Assembly: GCF_002872415.1 (NCBI RefSeq)
Contig: NZ_CP025704.1
Location: 2,790,001 to 2,854,000, forward strand
Direction: 5' to 3'
Length of the DNA: 64,000 nt
From: Bacteriovorax stolpii
Lineage (GTDB): Bacteria; Bdellovibrionota; Bacteriovoracia; Bacteriovoracales; Bacteriovoracaceae
A program made the position numbers and the translations under genes. Shown piece by piece: positions 7,430-14,855 of the stretch (within the stretch, counting starts at the first letter, position 1; the number at the start of each line of letters is the position of its first letter). Under the pieces are notes generated by a model, which saw only the letters and a program-made list of their open reading frames with translations, was not told the origin of the DNA and searched no databases.

Positions 7430-7759
7430 TTAGAGTTTTTGCTTTGCACTTTCTGCGGCTTCTGCGACTGCTTCTTTCGCTTTTTCTGCTCCTCTGGCAA
7501 TCCCACTTTTCACATTGCCCCAGGTATCAGAGAAGTAATCGTTTAGTTTAGTTTGAATGGATTCTTTCGACTCACCATAACGTTGCTGAATAATCCCAGT
7601 CAGTGCCGTCAAATCACCTTTTGCCTGTTCTAGGTCATCATCAGTGAGCTTGCCCCACATTTTTCTAATCTCACCTTTGGCCTCAGTCCATTTCCCTTTA
7701 ATAGTGTCTTCATTCAAAACGAAATCACGTTTTGTTTCTTTGTTTGTGTCAAAATGCAT
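7430..7759 (-). CDS. CsbD family stress protein
   Basis: 109 residues. The CsbD signature is clear at ~20-75: TIKGKWTEAKGEIRKMWGKL, DDDLEQAKGD, then LTGIIQQRYGESKE. The C-terminal ~35 residues are an Ala/Lys/Glu helix (ARGAEKAKEAVAEAAESAKQ) resembling LEA-type stress helices. CsbD proteins are induced in general stress; their molecular action is unknown. GGGAGG precedes the ATG, and a strong sigma-54 promoter match lies 58-73 bp ahead. The leader contains a small inverted repeat (CCAATG/CATTGG, 7781-7800). Confidence 0.9.
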   Translation of the reverse strand: MHFDTNKETKRDFVLNEDTIKGKWTEAKGEIRKMWGKLTDDDLEQAKGDLTALTGIIQQRYGESKESIQTKLNDYFSDTWGNVKSGIARGAEKAKEAVAEAAESAKQKL

Positions 7760-7816
7760 AAAGCCTCCCTATTGTTTTTTCCAATGATTTTCTCCATTGG
7801 AGATCACTATAAAGAG

Positions 7817-7832
7817 AGCAAATTGCCTGCCA
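7817..7832 (-). promoter_or_regulatory. Candidate sigma-54 promoter for the CsbD gene
   Basis: The minus strand reads TGGCAGGCAATTTGCT: TGGCA and TTGCT blocks match the consensus, with exact 12-bp GG-GC spacing. It is the best match in the window. The predicted start of transcription is near 7806, about 47 nt before the ATG. Confidence 0.75.
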
Positions 7833-7873
7833 AAATTTTTGATGTAAATTTGAATTGTTAAAGAGAGAAAAAA

Positions 7874-7905
7874 GAAAGAAGGGGGGTATATTACCCCCTT
7901 CTTTT
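7874..7905. terminator. Bidirectional intrinsic terminator
   Basis: GAAGGGGGG (7878-7886) and CCCCCTTC (7894-7901) form a GC-rich stem with one extra G, flanked by A-rich and T-rich sides. It overlaps the stop codon of the sigma-54 activator gene and separates it from the CsbD gene downstream. Confidence 0.75.
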
Positions 7906-9307
7906 AGTTCAGTTCATATGATTCGATTTCTTTTAATTTTCGATAAAGCGTCTTGCGGTCAATATCGAGTTCTTTCGCTGTCTGTTCTTTGGCAAAATTA
8001 TTTCGTTTAAAAATAAACTCGATGTATTTTTTGCAAACATCTTCCAGAGTCATCAGTGAGTTGATTGAAAAAAGAGCTCCATCAACTGAGCCTTCGATTT
8101 TCTTTTCTTCACTTGAATGGTCTGTACTAGGTAAATCATCTGGTTCGATATAATCCGATTGGGCAAGGACAACGGCTCTTTCAATCGCATTCTCCAGCTC
8201 ACGAACGTTCCCTTGCCATGGAAGAGTTTCAAGTTTTTTGATCGCTTCTTTTGTAAATCCTTTAATGCTTACATTGTTCATTAAACTGAATTTTTTCAAA
8301 AAGTACTCTGACAGAGGGAGAATATCTTCTTTTCTATCGCGAAGAGGCGGCATATAAATCGGAATAACATTCAAACGGAAGTATAAGTCTTCTCTGAATC
8401 GTCCCGCTTCCACTTCTTTCTTTAAATTCTTGTGAGTCGCACAGATGATCCTTGCAGTAATATCTCTTGGTTGGTTTTCACCAATACGCTTAATTTTTCT
8501 TTCTTGTAAAACGCGCAGAAGTTTTGCCTGTAATGGAAGGGCCAAATCACCGATCTCATCAAGGAATAATGTTCCGTTGTTGGCCTCTTCAAAAAGACCG
8601 ATTTTACTTCCCATCGCTCCAGTAAAGGCCCCTTTTGCATAACCAAACAACTCTGATTCCAGTAAATTTTCAGGAATCGCTGAACAGTTAATTGCAATGA
8701 ATGGCTGGTTTTTTCTCTCACCCAATTCATGAACTGCGCGAGCGACAACTTCCTTACCAGATCCACTTTCTCCACTGATAATAATATTGGCCTGAGAGCT
8801 TGAAACTCTTTTTGCCAGCTCCATTGCCTGTTTAAAACCAGGACTTCTTCCGATCACACCTTTAAGGCCAAGGAAGTCTTGTTCATTGAAAAGACTCTTC
8901 AGGTTAGTGTTCTCAATTTGTACCTGATTTAAGAAAAGAGCTCTTTGAACTGAAATTAATAATTGTGGAAAGTGCAGTGGCTTTAAAACGAAGTCATAAG
9001 CTCCGGCCTCAATGGCCTCAAGAGAAACTTCTAAACTTCCTTCCGCCGTCATCAGAATGATTGGCAGAACTAAATTAATTTTTCTAATACGCTTGATGAA
9101 ATCCACTCCCGACATAACCGGAAGTTTGAAGTCCGATAGAACAACATCAACTGCCACCTTTGAACTCTCAATATCGTCCAGTGCAAGTCGTGCATCTTCG
9201 TACGTAACAACGTTGTAGCCTCTTTGTTTAAAGAACGAACAAAGCAGGTCTAAAAGGTCTTTATCATCATCGATAATCATGAGTGTTGATAGTTTTTTTG
9301 TTTTCAT
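7904..9307 (-). CDS. NtrC-family sigma-54-dependent response regulator
   Basis: 467 residues: receiver (~8-125, acidic DDDKD and acceptor Asp in VVLSDFKLP), AAA+ domain (~145-390) and Fis-type helix-turn-helix (~425-465, EQTAKELDIDRKTLYRKL). The AAA+ part has Walker A GESGSGKE, the sigma-54-contact loop GAFTGA, Walker B TLFLDEIG and the arginine-finger region GRFREDLYFRLN. It therefore activates sigma-54 RNA polymerase on phosphorylation. No cognate kinase is adjacent; the kinase operon and Hpt gene nearby are candidates. Six sigma-54-type elements within 9 kb are its likely targets. Confidence 0.95.
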   Translation of the reverse strand: MKTKKLSTLMIIDDDKDLLDLLCSFFKQRGYNVVTYEDARLALDDIESSKVAVDVVLSDFKLPVMSGVDFIKRIRKINLVLPIILMTAEGSLEVSLEAIEAGAYDFVLKPLHFPQLLISVQRALFLNQVQIENTNLKSLFNEQDFLGLKGVIGRSPGFKQAMELAKRVSSSQANIIISGESGSGKEVVARAVHELGERKNQPFIAINCSAIPENLLESELFGYAKGAFTGAMGSKIGLFEEANNGTLFLDEIGDLALPLQAKLLRVLQERKIKRIGENQPRDITARIICATHKNLKKEVEAGRFREDLYFRLNVIPIYMPPLRDRKEDILPLSEYFLKKFSLMNNVSIKGFTKEAIKKLETLPWQGNVRELENAIERAVVLAQSDYIEPDDLPSTDHSSEEKKIEGSVDGALFSINSLMTLEDVCKKYIEFIFKRNNFAKEQTAKELDIDRKTLYRKLKEIESYELN

Positions 9308-9421
9308 GGGGTATTTTTACTCTCTGGGGTTTTTAGTACCGTTCATGTGGCAAGTGTGGCATATTTCCCAACCGCTGTCAACACCCAATAGCTAAGTGCA
9401 TGTAATTAAATAATGCAAAGA

Positions 9422-9437
9422 TGGCATAAGTCCTGCT
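9422..9437 (+). promoter_or_regulatory. Candidate sigma-54 promoter for the DUF1328 gene
   Basis: TGGCATAAGTCCTGCT has GG (9423-9424) and GC (9435-9436) 12 bp apart, a TGGCA block and TGCT. The predicted start of transcription is near 9448, 34 nt before the ATG. It lies in the intergenic region shared with the divergent sigma-54 activator. Confidence 0.65.
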
Positions 9438-9481
9438 TTTAATTAGTATCAGAGTCGTGAACTTCTTTAAAGGAGATAGAT

Positions 9482-9664
9482 ATGTTGCGCGCAGCCATTA
9501 TTTTTTTCGTATTGGGGCTTATTGCCATGCTTTTCGGGGCCTACGGGATTGCCGGGGTTTCAATTGAAGTCGGCAAGGTTCTACTGATGGTATTCATCGT
9601 TTTAGCAATCCTAAGCTTTGTTGTTGGCCTAATCAGAGGCGGTGGTGGAAAACACCTCCCTTAA
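9482..9664 (+). CDS. DUF1328 small membrane protein (60 aa)
   Basis: Two hydrophobic helices (~4-24 and ~31-51) joined by YGIAGVSIEVGK and ending in the typical Gly-rich tail RGGGGKHLP. Pattern and length match the DUF1328/YtjA family of inner-membrane stress-associated peptides with unknown function. AAAGGAG precedes the ATG by 6 nt. Divergent from the NtrC-type activator and preceded by a sigma-54-type promoter. Confidence 0.85.
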   Translation: MLRAAIIFFVLGLIAMLFGAYGIAGVSIEVGKVLLMVFIVLAILSFVVGLIRGGGGKHLP

Positions 9665-9696
9665 CTTTCAAACGACATTGTTTAAATAAGTTTGAC

Positions 9697-9730
9697 GGGT
9701 CTTCAATCCTGCAAAATTGAAGGCCCTCAT
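9697..9730 (+). terminator. Hairpin after the DUF1328 gene
   Basis: GGGTCTTCAAT (9697-9707) pairs with ATTGAAGGCCC (9716-9726), 11 bp including one T-G wobble. The T-rich tail is short, so it may be a modest terminator. Confidence 0.5.
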
Positions 9731-9841
9731 ACTTAAGGAAAAAATCCAAAATGCAGTCATTCTTTTTATCTCTCATTCACTGATAAGAATTTATCACTGG
9801 AAGAAAAAAGCATGGCTGCTTTTTTTATTTTAGGACACGGA

Positions 9842-10693
9842 ATGCTTAAACCACTTGTTTTCTCCCTGGTCTTCACTCTTTCTCCTCAGGCCACTTCGGC
9901 CACACCAGTTGAAGGAACCACTAGCAACGAAGAAAAAATCAACGAAGAAATAGAAAAACACGATCCTCAAAAAGAGATCGAGGAAGCTTCATCAGACGTC
10001 GTAGGAGTTAATCCAAGAGAGAAATTCTCTCTCTACCAACCTACCTACTTCATCTTTGGGAAAGACGATTTAAAACTACAATTTAGCGGTAAATACCGAG
10101 TCGCTAAATCCTACAATCTTTATCTAGGTTACACTCAGACGATGTTCTGGAACATTTACGAGAGCTCTGCTCCTTTTGGCGACATTAACTACAACCCAGA
10201 GGCCTTCTACAGGCTTACGGAAAACGATACAAAGTTCCTGCGCTCTTTAGACATTGGTATGCTTCATACATCCAACGGAGAAGACGGCGATAAATCCCGC
10301 TCCATCAACCGCCTTTTTGCCAAAACAAATTTTGCTTCTCACATTGGACGAAACAATATTCTGGGAGAACTGAAACTTCAGCACATCTACAGCAAAGCAA
10401 ACAACAACCGCAACATTGTCGACTATATGGGATACTGGGAACTCAAAATGATTGTCACACACATCCTGACTATTGGAAAAGGACGCCTGGACCTGGAGTA
10501 CAGGGTGTTTGCTGGAAAAAAAGTAGTCAACTTTAGCAGCGGCGGACGCGAGCTTGGACTTATCTACCACTTCGGAAGCCCTAACTTTAACCCTTCAATC
10601 TATTTTCAATACTTCAGTGGATATGCAGAGAACCTGCTTTCTTACGACAAAAAACAAAGCAATGCCCGTCTTGGGTTAATGCTTTTCTTTTAG
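9842..10693 (+). CDS. pldA: Outer-membrane phospholipase A (OMPLA)
   Basis: 283 residues from ATG 9842 (AGGA 6 nt ahead); an in-frame ATG at 9812 would add 10 residues. A signal peptide (MLKPLVFSLVFTLSPQATSA) is followed by a Glu/Lys-rich spacer, then the 12-strand barrel. The family core is clear: YQPTYF, the NYNPEAFYRL segment, and HTSNGEDGDKSRSINRLF, which holds catalytic His, Ser and Asn in OMPLA order. It ends in Phe as outer-membrane barrels do. It hydrolyses phospholipids that reach the outer leaflet when the membrane is disturbed, and this fits its place beside an envelope-stress block. Confidence 0.9.
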   Translation: MLKPLVFSLVFTLSPQATSATPVEGTTSNEEKINEEIEKHDPQKEIEEASSDVVGVNPREKFSLYQPTYFIFGKDDLKLQFSGKYRVAKSYNLYLGYTQTMFWNIYESSAPFGDINYNPEAFYRLTENDTKFLRSLDIGMLHTSNGEDGDKSRSINRLFAKTNFASHIGRNNILGELKLQHIYSKANNNRNIVDYMGYWELKMIVTHILTIGKGRLDLEYRVFAGKKVVNFSSGGRELGLIYHFGSPNFNPSIYFQYFSGYAENLLSYDKKQSNARLGLMLFF

Positions 10694-10709
10694 TTTATTC
10701 ATCAAAAAT

Positions 10710-10737
10710 AAAAAGGCCACCCGAAGGTGGCCTGTTT
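10710..10737. terminator. Bidirectional intrinsic terminator
   Basis: AGGCCACC (10714-10721), loop CGAA, GGTGGCCT (10726-10733), then GTTTT; A-rich on the left. Serves pldA and the convergent reverse-strand operon. Confidence 0.85.
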
Positions 10738-10759
10738 TAAGTAAGTTTGTCGGCAGTGA

Positions 10760-12049
10760 TTATTTTGACTGCACGTTTAGGATCTTAGCTTGAGCTGCAT
10801 TCAGGAATTGCCCTTTGAACACTGGAGCATTCGAGATGTCAGTTACACCAAGAGTAAGCTTTCTTTCATTCTTAGAGTCAACCAGAGAGATAATCCCTTT
10901 AGAAGAATCTAGAGATACTTTTGAGAAAGAGATAAGTGCGTTTTGGTTAACAAGAGCACCTTCATAAGTTGATCTGTCGTCAGCTCTCTTACCGATAACA
11001 AGAGTCATGTCGTATCCACCAACGTTTACAGCGTGTTTACCAACAAGTTGGTCGATTGAAAGACCTTCAACGTTAGCTTGTCCGTATACAGAGATGTTTG
11101 ATTGAGCAAGAGTTCCTGTGAAAGTTGATTTTCCGTAACGAGCTGTTGCGAAGTATCCTTTTACAGTTTTTGTTTCTCTATCTAGTTCCATTTTGAAGAA
11201 TGGAGACTGGATTTCTTGGTTGTTGTCATTGTTGTAGACATCTTCGTTAGAGAAGAATGTGTTTCCAAGAAGACCTGCTTGCTTGAAAGAAACTTTGATG
11301 ATTCTTGATTGAGAAGCAACAAAGTTAACAACTAGAGCGTCACGGTCGTTAGACTCCATAACGATTACGTTGTCGATTCTTAGGTTTTTCGCCATTTCAG
11401 CGTTGTCGAAAGTTACTTTATAAACACCTTCGTGTCCTGGACGTAATTTCATCGCAGCAAGAGTCATATCGCGAACGATAGCAACACCAGCTTGGTATAG
11501 GTAGTATTCATCTTTAATCGCACGAGAGTAATCTTTTGCGAATTCAGCGAATTTTACCATTTCATCCATTTCTGCAACAGTCTTAGCAGTTTGAGCTTTC
11601 GCAGAAAGAGTCATAAGTAGGTTGTAACGACCTGACTGAACTGCTTGTGCCTTATAAAGAGTGATGTATAGGCTTGAATCGATCGGAGAAATTTTTACGT
11701 AACGAACTGATACATCTCCAAGGAAGATCTTAAGGTCACGACATGACCACTCAGAACATCCATCTAGTTTTTCGTATACTGGAACCAGGACTTGAAGTTC
11801 AGTATAAAGGTTTTTGATAACCGCTTCAGTTTCATTTTTATTAACAAGGTCTTTTAGGTAGTAAACGAACTCACCTCTAGCATCAAGACTTACAGTCTTA
11901 AGAACTTCAGTGATTTCTCCGTTACATAGAAGAACGCCTTGCTCAGCTAAACACGCTTCTACCATTTTTACAGCTGGTTCAAGTTTCGCGTTTAATGCGA
12001 AAGCCGGGACCGATGCAACTAGTGCCAGGATCAAAAGTAGTTTTTTCAT
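10760..12049 (-). CDS. Exported protein of unknown function (429 aa)
   Basis: Signal peptide MKKLLLILALVASVPAFA. The mature N-terminal half looks helical and includes a Cys pair (VEACLAEQGVLLC) and another (DGCSEWSC). The C-terminal ~200 residues are beta-rich with regular short strands (SKVSLDSSKGIISLVDSK). No family recognised. It is the last gene of a reverse-strand set with two TolC-like genes (20 bp from the gene upstream), so it may be an envelope partner or passenger of that system. Confidence 0.7.
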   Translation of the reverse strand: MKKLLLILALVASVPAFALNAKLEPAVKMVEACLAEQGVLLCNGEITEVLKTVSLDARGEFVYYLKDLVNKNETEAVIKNLYTELQVLVPVYEKLDGCSEWSCRDLKIFLGDVSVRYVKISPIDSSLYITLYKAQAVQSGRYNLLMTLSAKAQTAKTVAEMDEMVKFAEFAKDYSRAIKDEYYLYQAGVAIVRDMTLAAMKLRPGHEGVYKVTFDNAEMAKNLRIDNVIVMESNDRDALVVNFVASQSRIIKVSFKQAGLLGNTFFSNEDVYNNDNNQEIQSPFFKMELDRETKTVKGYFATARYGKSTFTGTLAQSNISVYGQANVEGLSIDQLVGKHAVNVGGYDMTLVIGKRADDRSTYEGALVNQNALISFSKVSLDSSKGIISLVDSKNERKLTLGVTDISNAPVFKGQFLNAAQAKILNVQSK

Positions 12050-12069
12050 ATTATTAACCTCAGTTTATT

Positions 12070-13590
12070 TTAAAGCTTAAATTTAACGTTAAATTGGTGT
12101 CCGTTATTCAATGTCACGATAGCAACCCCTGACACAACTGAAGGTGAATTCTCTCCAGTTTGAAGTGTTACAGCAAAGTTACTGTTCTCATTGTCATTTG
12201 ATCTGTTCGGGAAGCTTCTGCCATTGAAGATATAATCAACTTCAGCAACAGCGTCTTTTTTGTCAGTATCAAGTGATAATGTGAATGAAGTGTAACCATC
12301 TTTCTTCACGATTCTGAAGTCAGACTCTTCAAGTCTATAAAGAGGGTTCGTTTCAATTAATGACTGAACTGATTTGTTAGAAGCTAGTTTTGGGTTAGCT
12401 GTAAAATCGTAGTTCGAAGCAGTTGCGAAGTCTTCGTATGAAGACCATGCAGAGTAATGGGCCACTACTTTGCTTCTGTAATCACGGATAGCTCCAAGAG
12501 CTGTTTCAATAACTGCGTCTTCGCTCATCTGTCCCATTTGGTTTGCTTCAAATGAGTCAGCAAACATCTGAAGAGACTCTTCAGAGATTGAACTGTAGTT
12601 AGCAGAGATATCAAGAGAAGAGTCTAGCTTTTGAAGTTGAAGCAGAACGTTTGTTTTAACTTCTTCCCCTACTGATTCTTTTCTTAACTCAGCAATATTT
12701 TCTTCGTTCTTAGCTTCCTGAACTCTTCTCTTATAAGAGAAGTTCAGACCTGAGAAAGAAATAATTGACCACTTCACAGACTTAACGTTTGCCTGAGAAG
12801 CTCTTTCCATGTTGATCGCCATTTTGTGCTTGTCACTGTTTAACAGTGCGTAGCTTTGTAAGCTTCTTTGATCAAGATCAGAAGTCAGACCTTTGTTCAG
12901 TCTAGCTTCAACTTGAGCAAGTTCATACTTGTTAGCATCAGTTGTCGAGATCAGAGTTCTGATTGCTGCAAGCTCAGAAGTGTACATGTTGTAGATGTCC
13001 ACTCTTTCCATGTTTAAACGAAGGATCCATTTTTTAAGGTCAGCGATTCTATCAGCTGAGAACTTTCTTTCGATCCATCTTTCTTGTTGGTAGCTCAGAA
13101 TCTGAACTTCAAGATCGATTGTTTTAAGGATAACTTCGTGAGTAAGGATATCGTAGTAAAGGTGAGCTAGTTCGTTGTTAAGAACATCGCGCGCATCATA
13201 TAGGTTATAAAGAGCGGCCTTTTCAAGGTACTTGTTCTTAGAAACGTTATAGATCTTAGTTGGGATAGAAAGAACAGCTTCAACAGCGATTGGGGCCCAG
13301 AAATAACTCAGACCCATCGCCATCCCTAGAAGGTGACCAGTTGTAATTGGGTTGAATTGAGCTCTTGCTACTGAAACGTTTCTTTTAGCGATAATATAGT
13401 TCTCAAAAGCGATATCAACGTCAGTATTTCTGTCGTTAGCGATTTTTTTCATTTCGCTGATCGACTTTCTTCCTTCCGTAGTCTTTAACATTGCTTCAAG
13501 ATTATCTCTGACATTTGGAAGCGGGTTTACGACGGCGGCGTTAGCCACACTCATCGATAAAACCAGCGCTGCTGCAATTAGTTTTTTCAT
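12070..13590 (-). CDS. TolC-like protein, divergent paralogue with extra C-terminal domain
   Basis: 506 residues with signal peptide MKKLIAAALVLSMSVANA. The segment around ~60-330 is long, helical and Ala/Glu/Lys-rich. Its parts line up with the upstream TolC-like protein: FENYIIAKRNVSVARAQF matches its YEQYVLVKSQARTKSLQL, and SIISFSGLNFSYKRRVQEAK matches SWISWGGVGFDYFSRVSIAK. I infer an outer-membrane efflux-type fold that has diverged. The last ~110 residues are beta-rich and absent from the paralogue (EVDYIFNGRSFPNRSNDN to HQFNVKFKL). 28 bp separate it from the gene upstream. Confidence 0.65.
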   Translation of the reverse strand: MKKLIAAALVLSMSVANAAVVNPLPNVRDNLEAMLKTTEGRKSISEMKKIANDRNTDVDIAFENYIIAKRNVSVARAQFNPITTGHLLGMAMGLSYFWAPIAVEAVLSIPTKIYNVSKNKYLEKAALYNLYDARDVLNNELAHLYYDILTHEVILKTIDLEVQILSYQQERWIERKFSADRIADLKKWILRLNMERVDIYNMYTSELAAIRTLISTTDANKYELAQVEARLNKGLTSDLDQRSLQSYALLNSDKHKMAINMERASQANVKSVKWSIISFSGLNFSYKRRVQEAKNEENIAELRKESVGEEVKTNVLLQLQKLDSSLDISANYSSISEESLQMFADSFEANQMGQMSEDAVIETALGAIRDYRSKVVAHYSAWSSYEDFATASNYDFTANPKLASNKSVQSLIETNPLYRLEESDFRIVKKDGYTSFTLSLDTDKKDAVAEVDYIFNGRSFPNRSNDNENSNFAVTLQTGENSPSVVSGVAIVTLNNGHQFNVKFKL

Positions 13591-13618
13591 ATAAGTATTT
13601 CCTTTTACCTAACCGTTA

Positions 13619-14773
13619 TTATGAACGAGGGATCTCGTTAGTGATCATGTTTGCACCAATTAGACGCTTAAGCTTGATGTACTTAAGTTCTAGTTCGTAC
13701 TTAAGTTTTGAAGCTTCTCTCTCTGCGTACATAACGTTTAGTTCTGCTTTTTTAGTCGCGATGAAAGAGTTTAAAAGGTCAGTTTGTGCTGCCTGAGCTT
13801 GAGCGTACTCTTCTCTGGCCATGTCTAATAACTGCGCTTGGTAAGCGATTTTTTGTTTTTGAGATTCGATTTGTGAGTATTGAGCTACTACTTGATTTTT
13901 GATTTCGTAGATAGCTTTTTTCTTCATAAGTTCGATTTTGTTAACTTCGTGCTTAGCGATTGATACTCTTGAGAAGTAATCAAATCCTACACCACCCCAT
14001 GAGATCCAAGAAAGAGCTACACCTTTCTTTTGCTTGTTAGCAGCTGAGATCATCCAGTCGAATTGTTCAACTTCTTTAGAGTTGTTAACTGCGATTGTTG
14101 TCGCTTCTTCAGCTGTAGCTGGGAAATCAAGACCTTCGTTGTAGAACTCTAGTTGATCGATTCCAAGAGCTTCCTGGTTGTCTTTTACTTGAAGGATTAA
14201 CTTAAGTGCGAATTCTTCAGTTTTAACAAGTTCGTTTCCGTTTACTGATTGAGTCTTTGAAGAAACTACGTTTCTTTGAGTTCTGTAGTACTCAGAGAAG
14301 TCGATCGCACCAAGATCATAAGCTTCTTGTGAACGAGCTGCGATTTCGTTTGTGATCGCTTGTTCTTTCTTGAAAGATTCAAGCATTTCATTGTGGTATT
14401 GGAAAAGGAACATTGTGTTTTCTAAATCTTCAAGAAGGTTTTTTTGAACGATTCTTCTGTTAACGTTAGCTGCTTGAGCTAAGTCTTTCTGAGCTGCTGC
14501 TTCGAAAAATCTTGATGGTTCTGGTACTAGTGTACGAAGAATTGCATATTGGTAATCGTAGATAAGCATATCTACTGAAAGAGTTGGAAGAAGTTGAAGC
14601 GACTTCGTTCTTGCCTGGCTTTTTACTAATACGTACTGCTCGTACGCAATTGAAACTTTGATGTTTTCATTAACAACTTGTTCTTTCGCTGTTTGAAGAG
14701 AGTACTGCTCTCCAGCGAACGATTGGGCAGCAAATAGCCCAAGCAGGACCACAAAACCGATAATCTTTTTCAT
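13619..14773 (-). CDS. TolC family outer-membrane protein
   Basis: 384 residues from ATG 14773 (GGAGA 7 nt ahead); the open frame runs further upstream but then overlaps the preceding gene. Signal peptide MKKIIGFVVLLGLFAAQSFA, then two rounds of long amphipathic helices typical of TolC (SLQTAKEQVVNENIKVSIAY, VKSQARTKSLQLLPTLS; later YSQIESQKQKIAYQAQLLD). The family forms trimeric outer-membrane channels for export. At ~364 mature residues it is on the short side. No inner-membrane transporter or membrane-fusion gene lies near. Confidence 0.8.
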   Translation of the reverse strand: MKKIIGFVVLLGLFAAQSFAGEQYSLQTAKEQVVNENIKVSIAYEQYVLVKSQARTKSLQLLPTLSVDMLIYDYQYAILRTLVPEPSRFFEAAAQKDLAQAANVNRRIVQKNLLEDLENTMFLFQYHNEMLESFKKEQAITNEIAARSQEAYDLGAIDFSEYYRTQRNVVSSKTQSVNGNELVKTEEFALKLILQVKDNQEALGIDQLEFYNEGLDFPATAEEATTIAVNNSKEVEQFDWMISAANKQKKGVALSWISWGGVGFDYFSRVSIAKHEVNKIELMKKKAIYEIKNQVVAQYSQIESQKQKIAYQAQLLDMAREEYAQAQAAQTDLLNSFIATKKAELNVMYAEREASKLKYELELKYIKLKRLIGANMITNEIPRS

Positions 14774-14855
14774 ACACACATCTCCAAAATTTATTAACTT
14801 ATGTTTAGCACGTTTACTGAGGAATCCTTCCAACACTTTAATCACACTGTATTTT

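Noticed and set aside
9349-9362. TGGCAAGTGTGGCAT as a sigma-54 site near the activator gene
   Set aside because: GG to GC is 10 bp, two short of the required 12.
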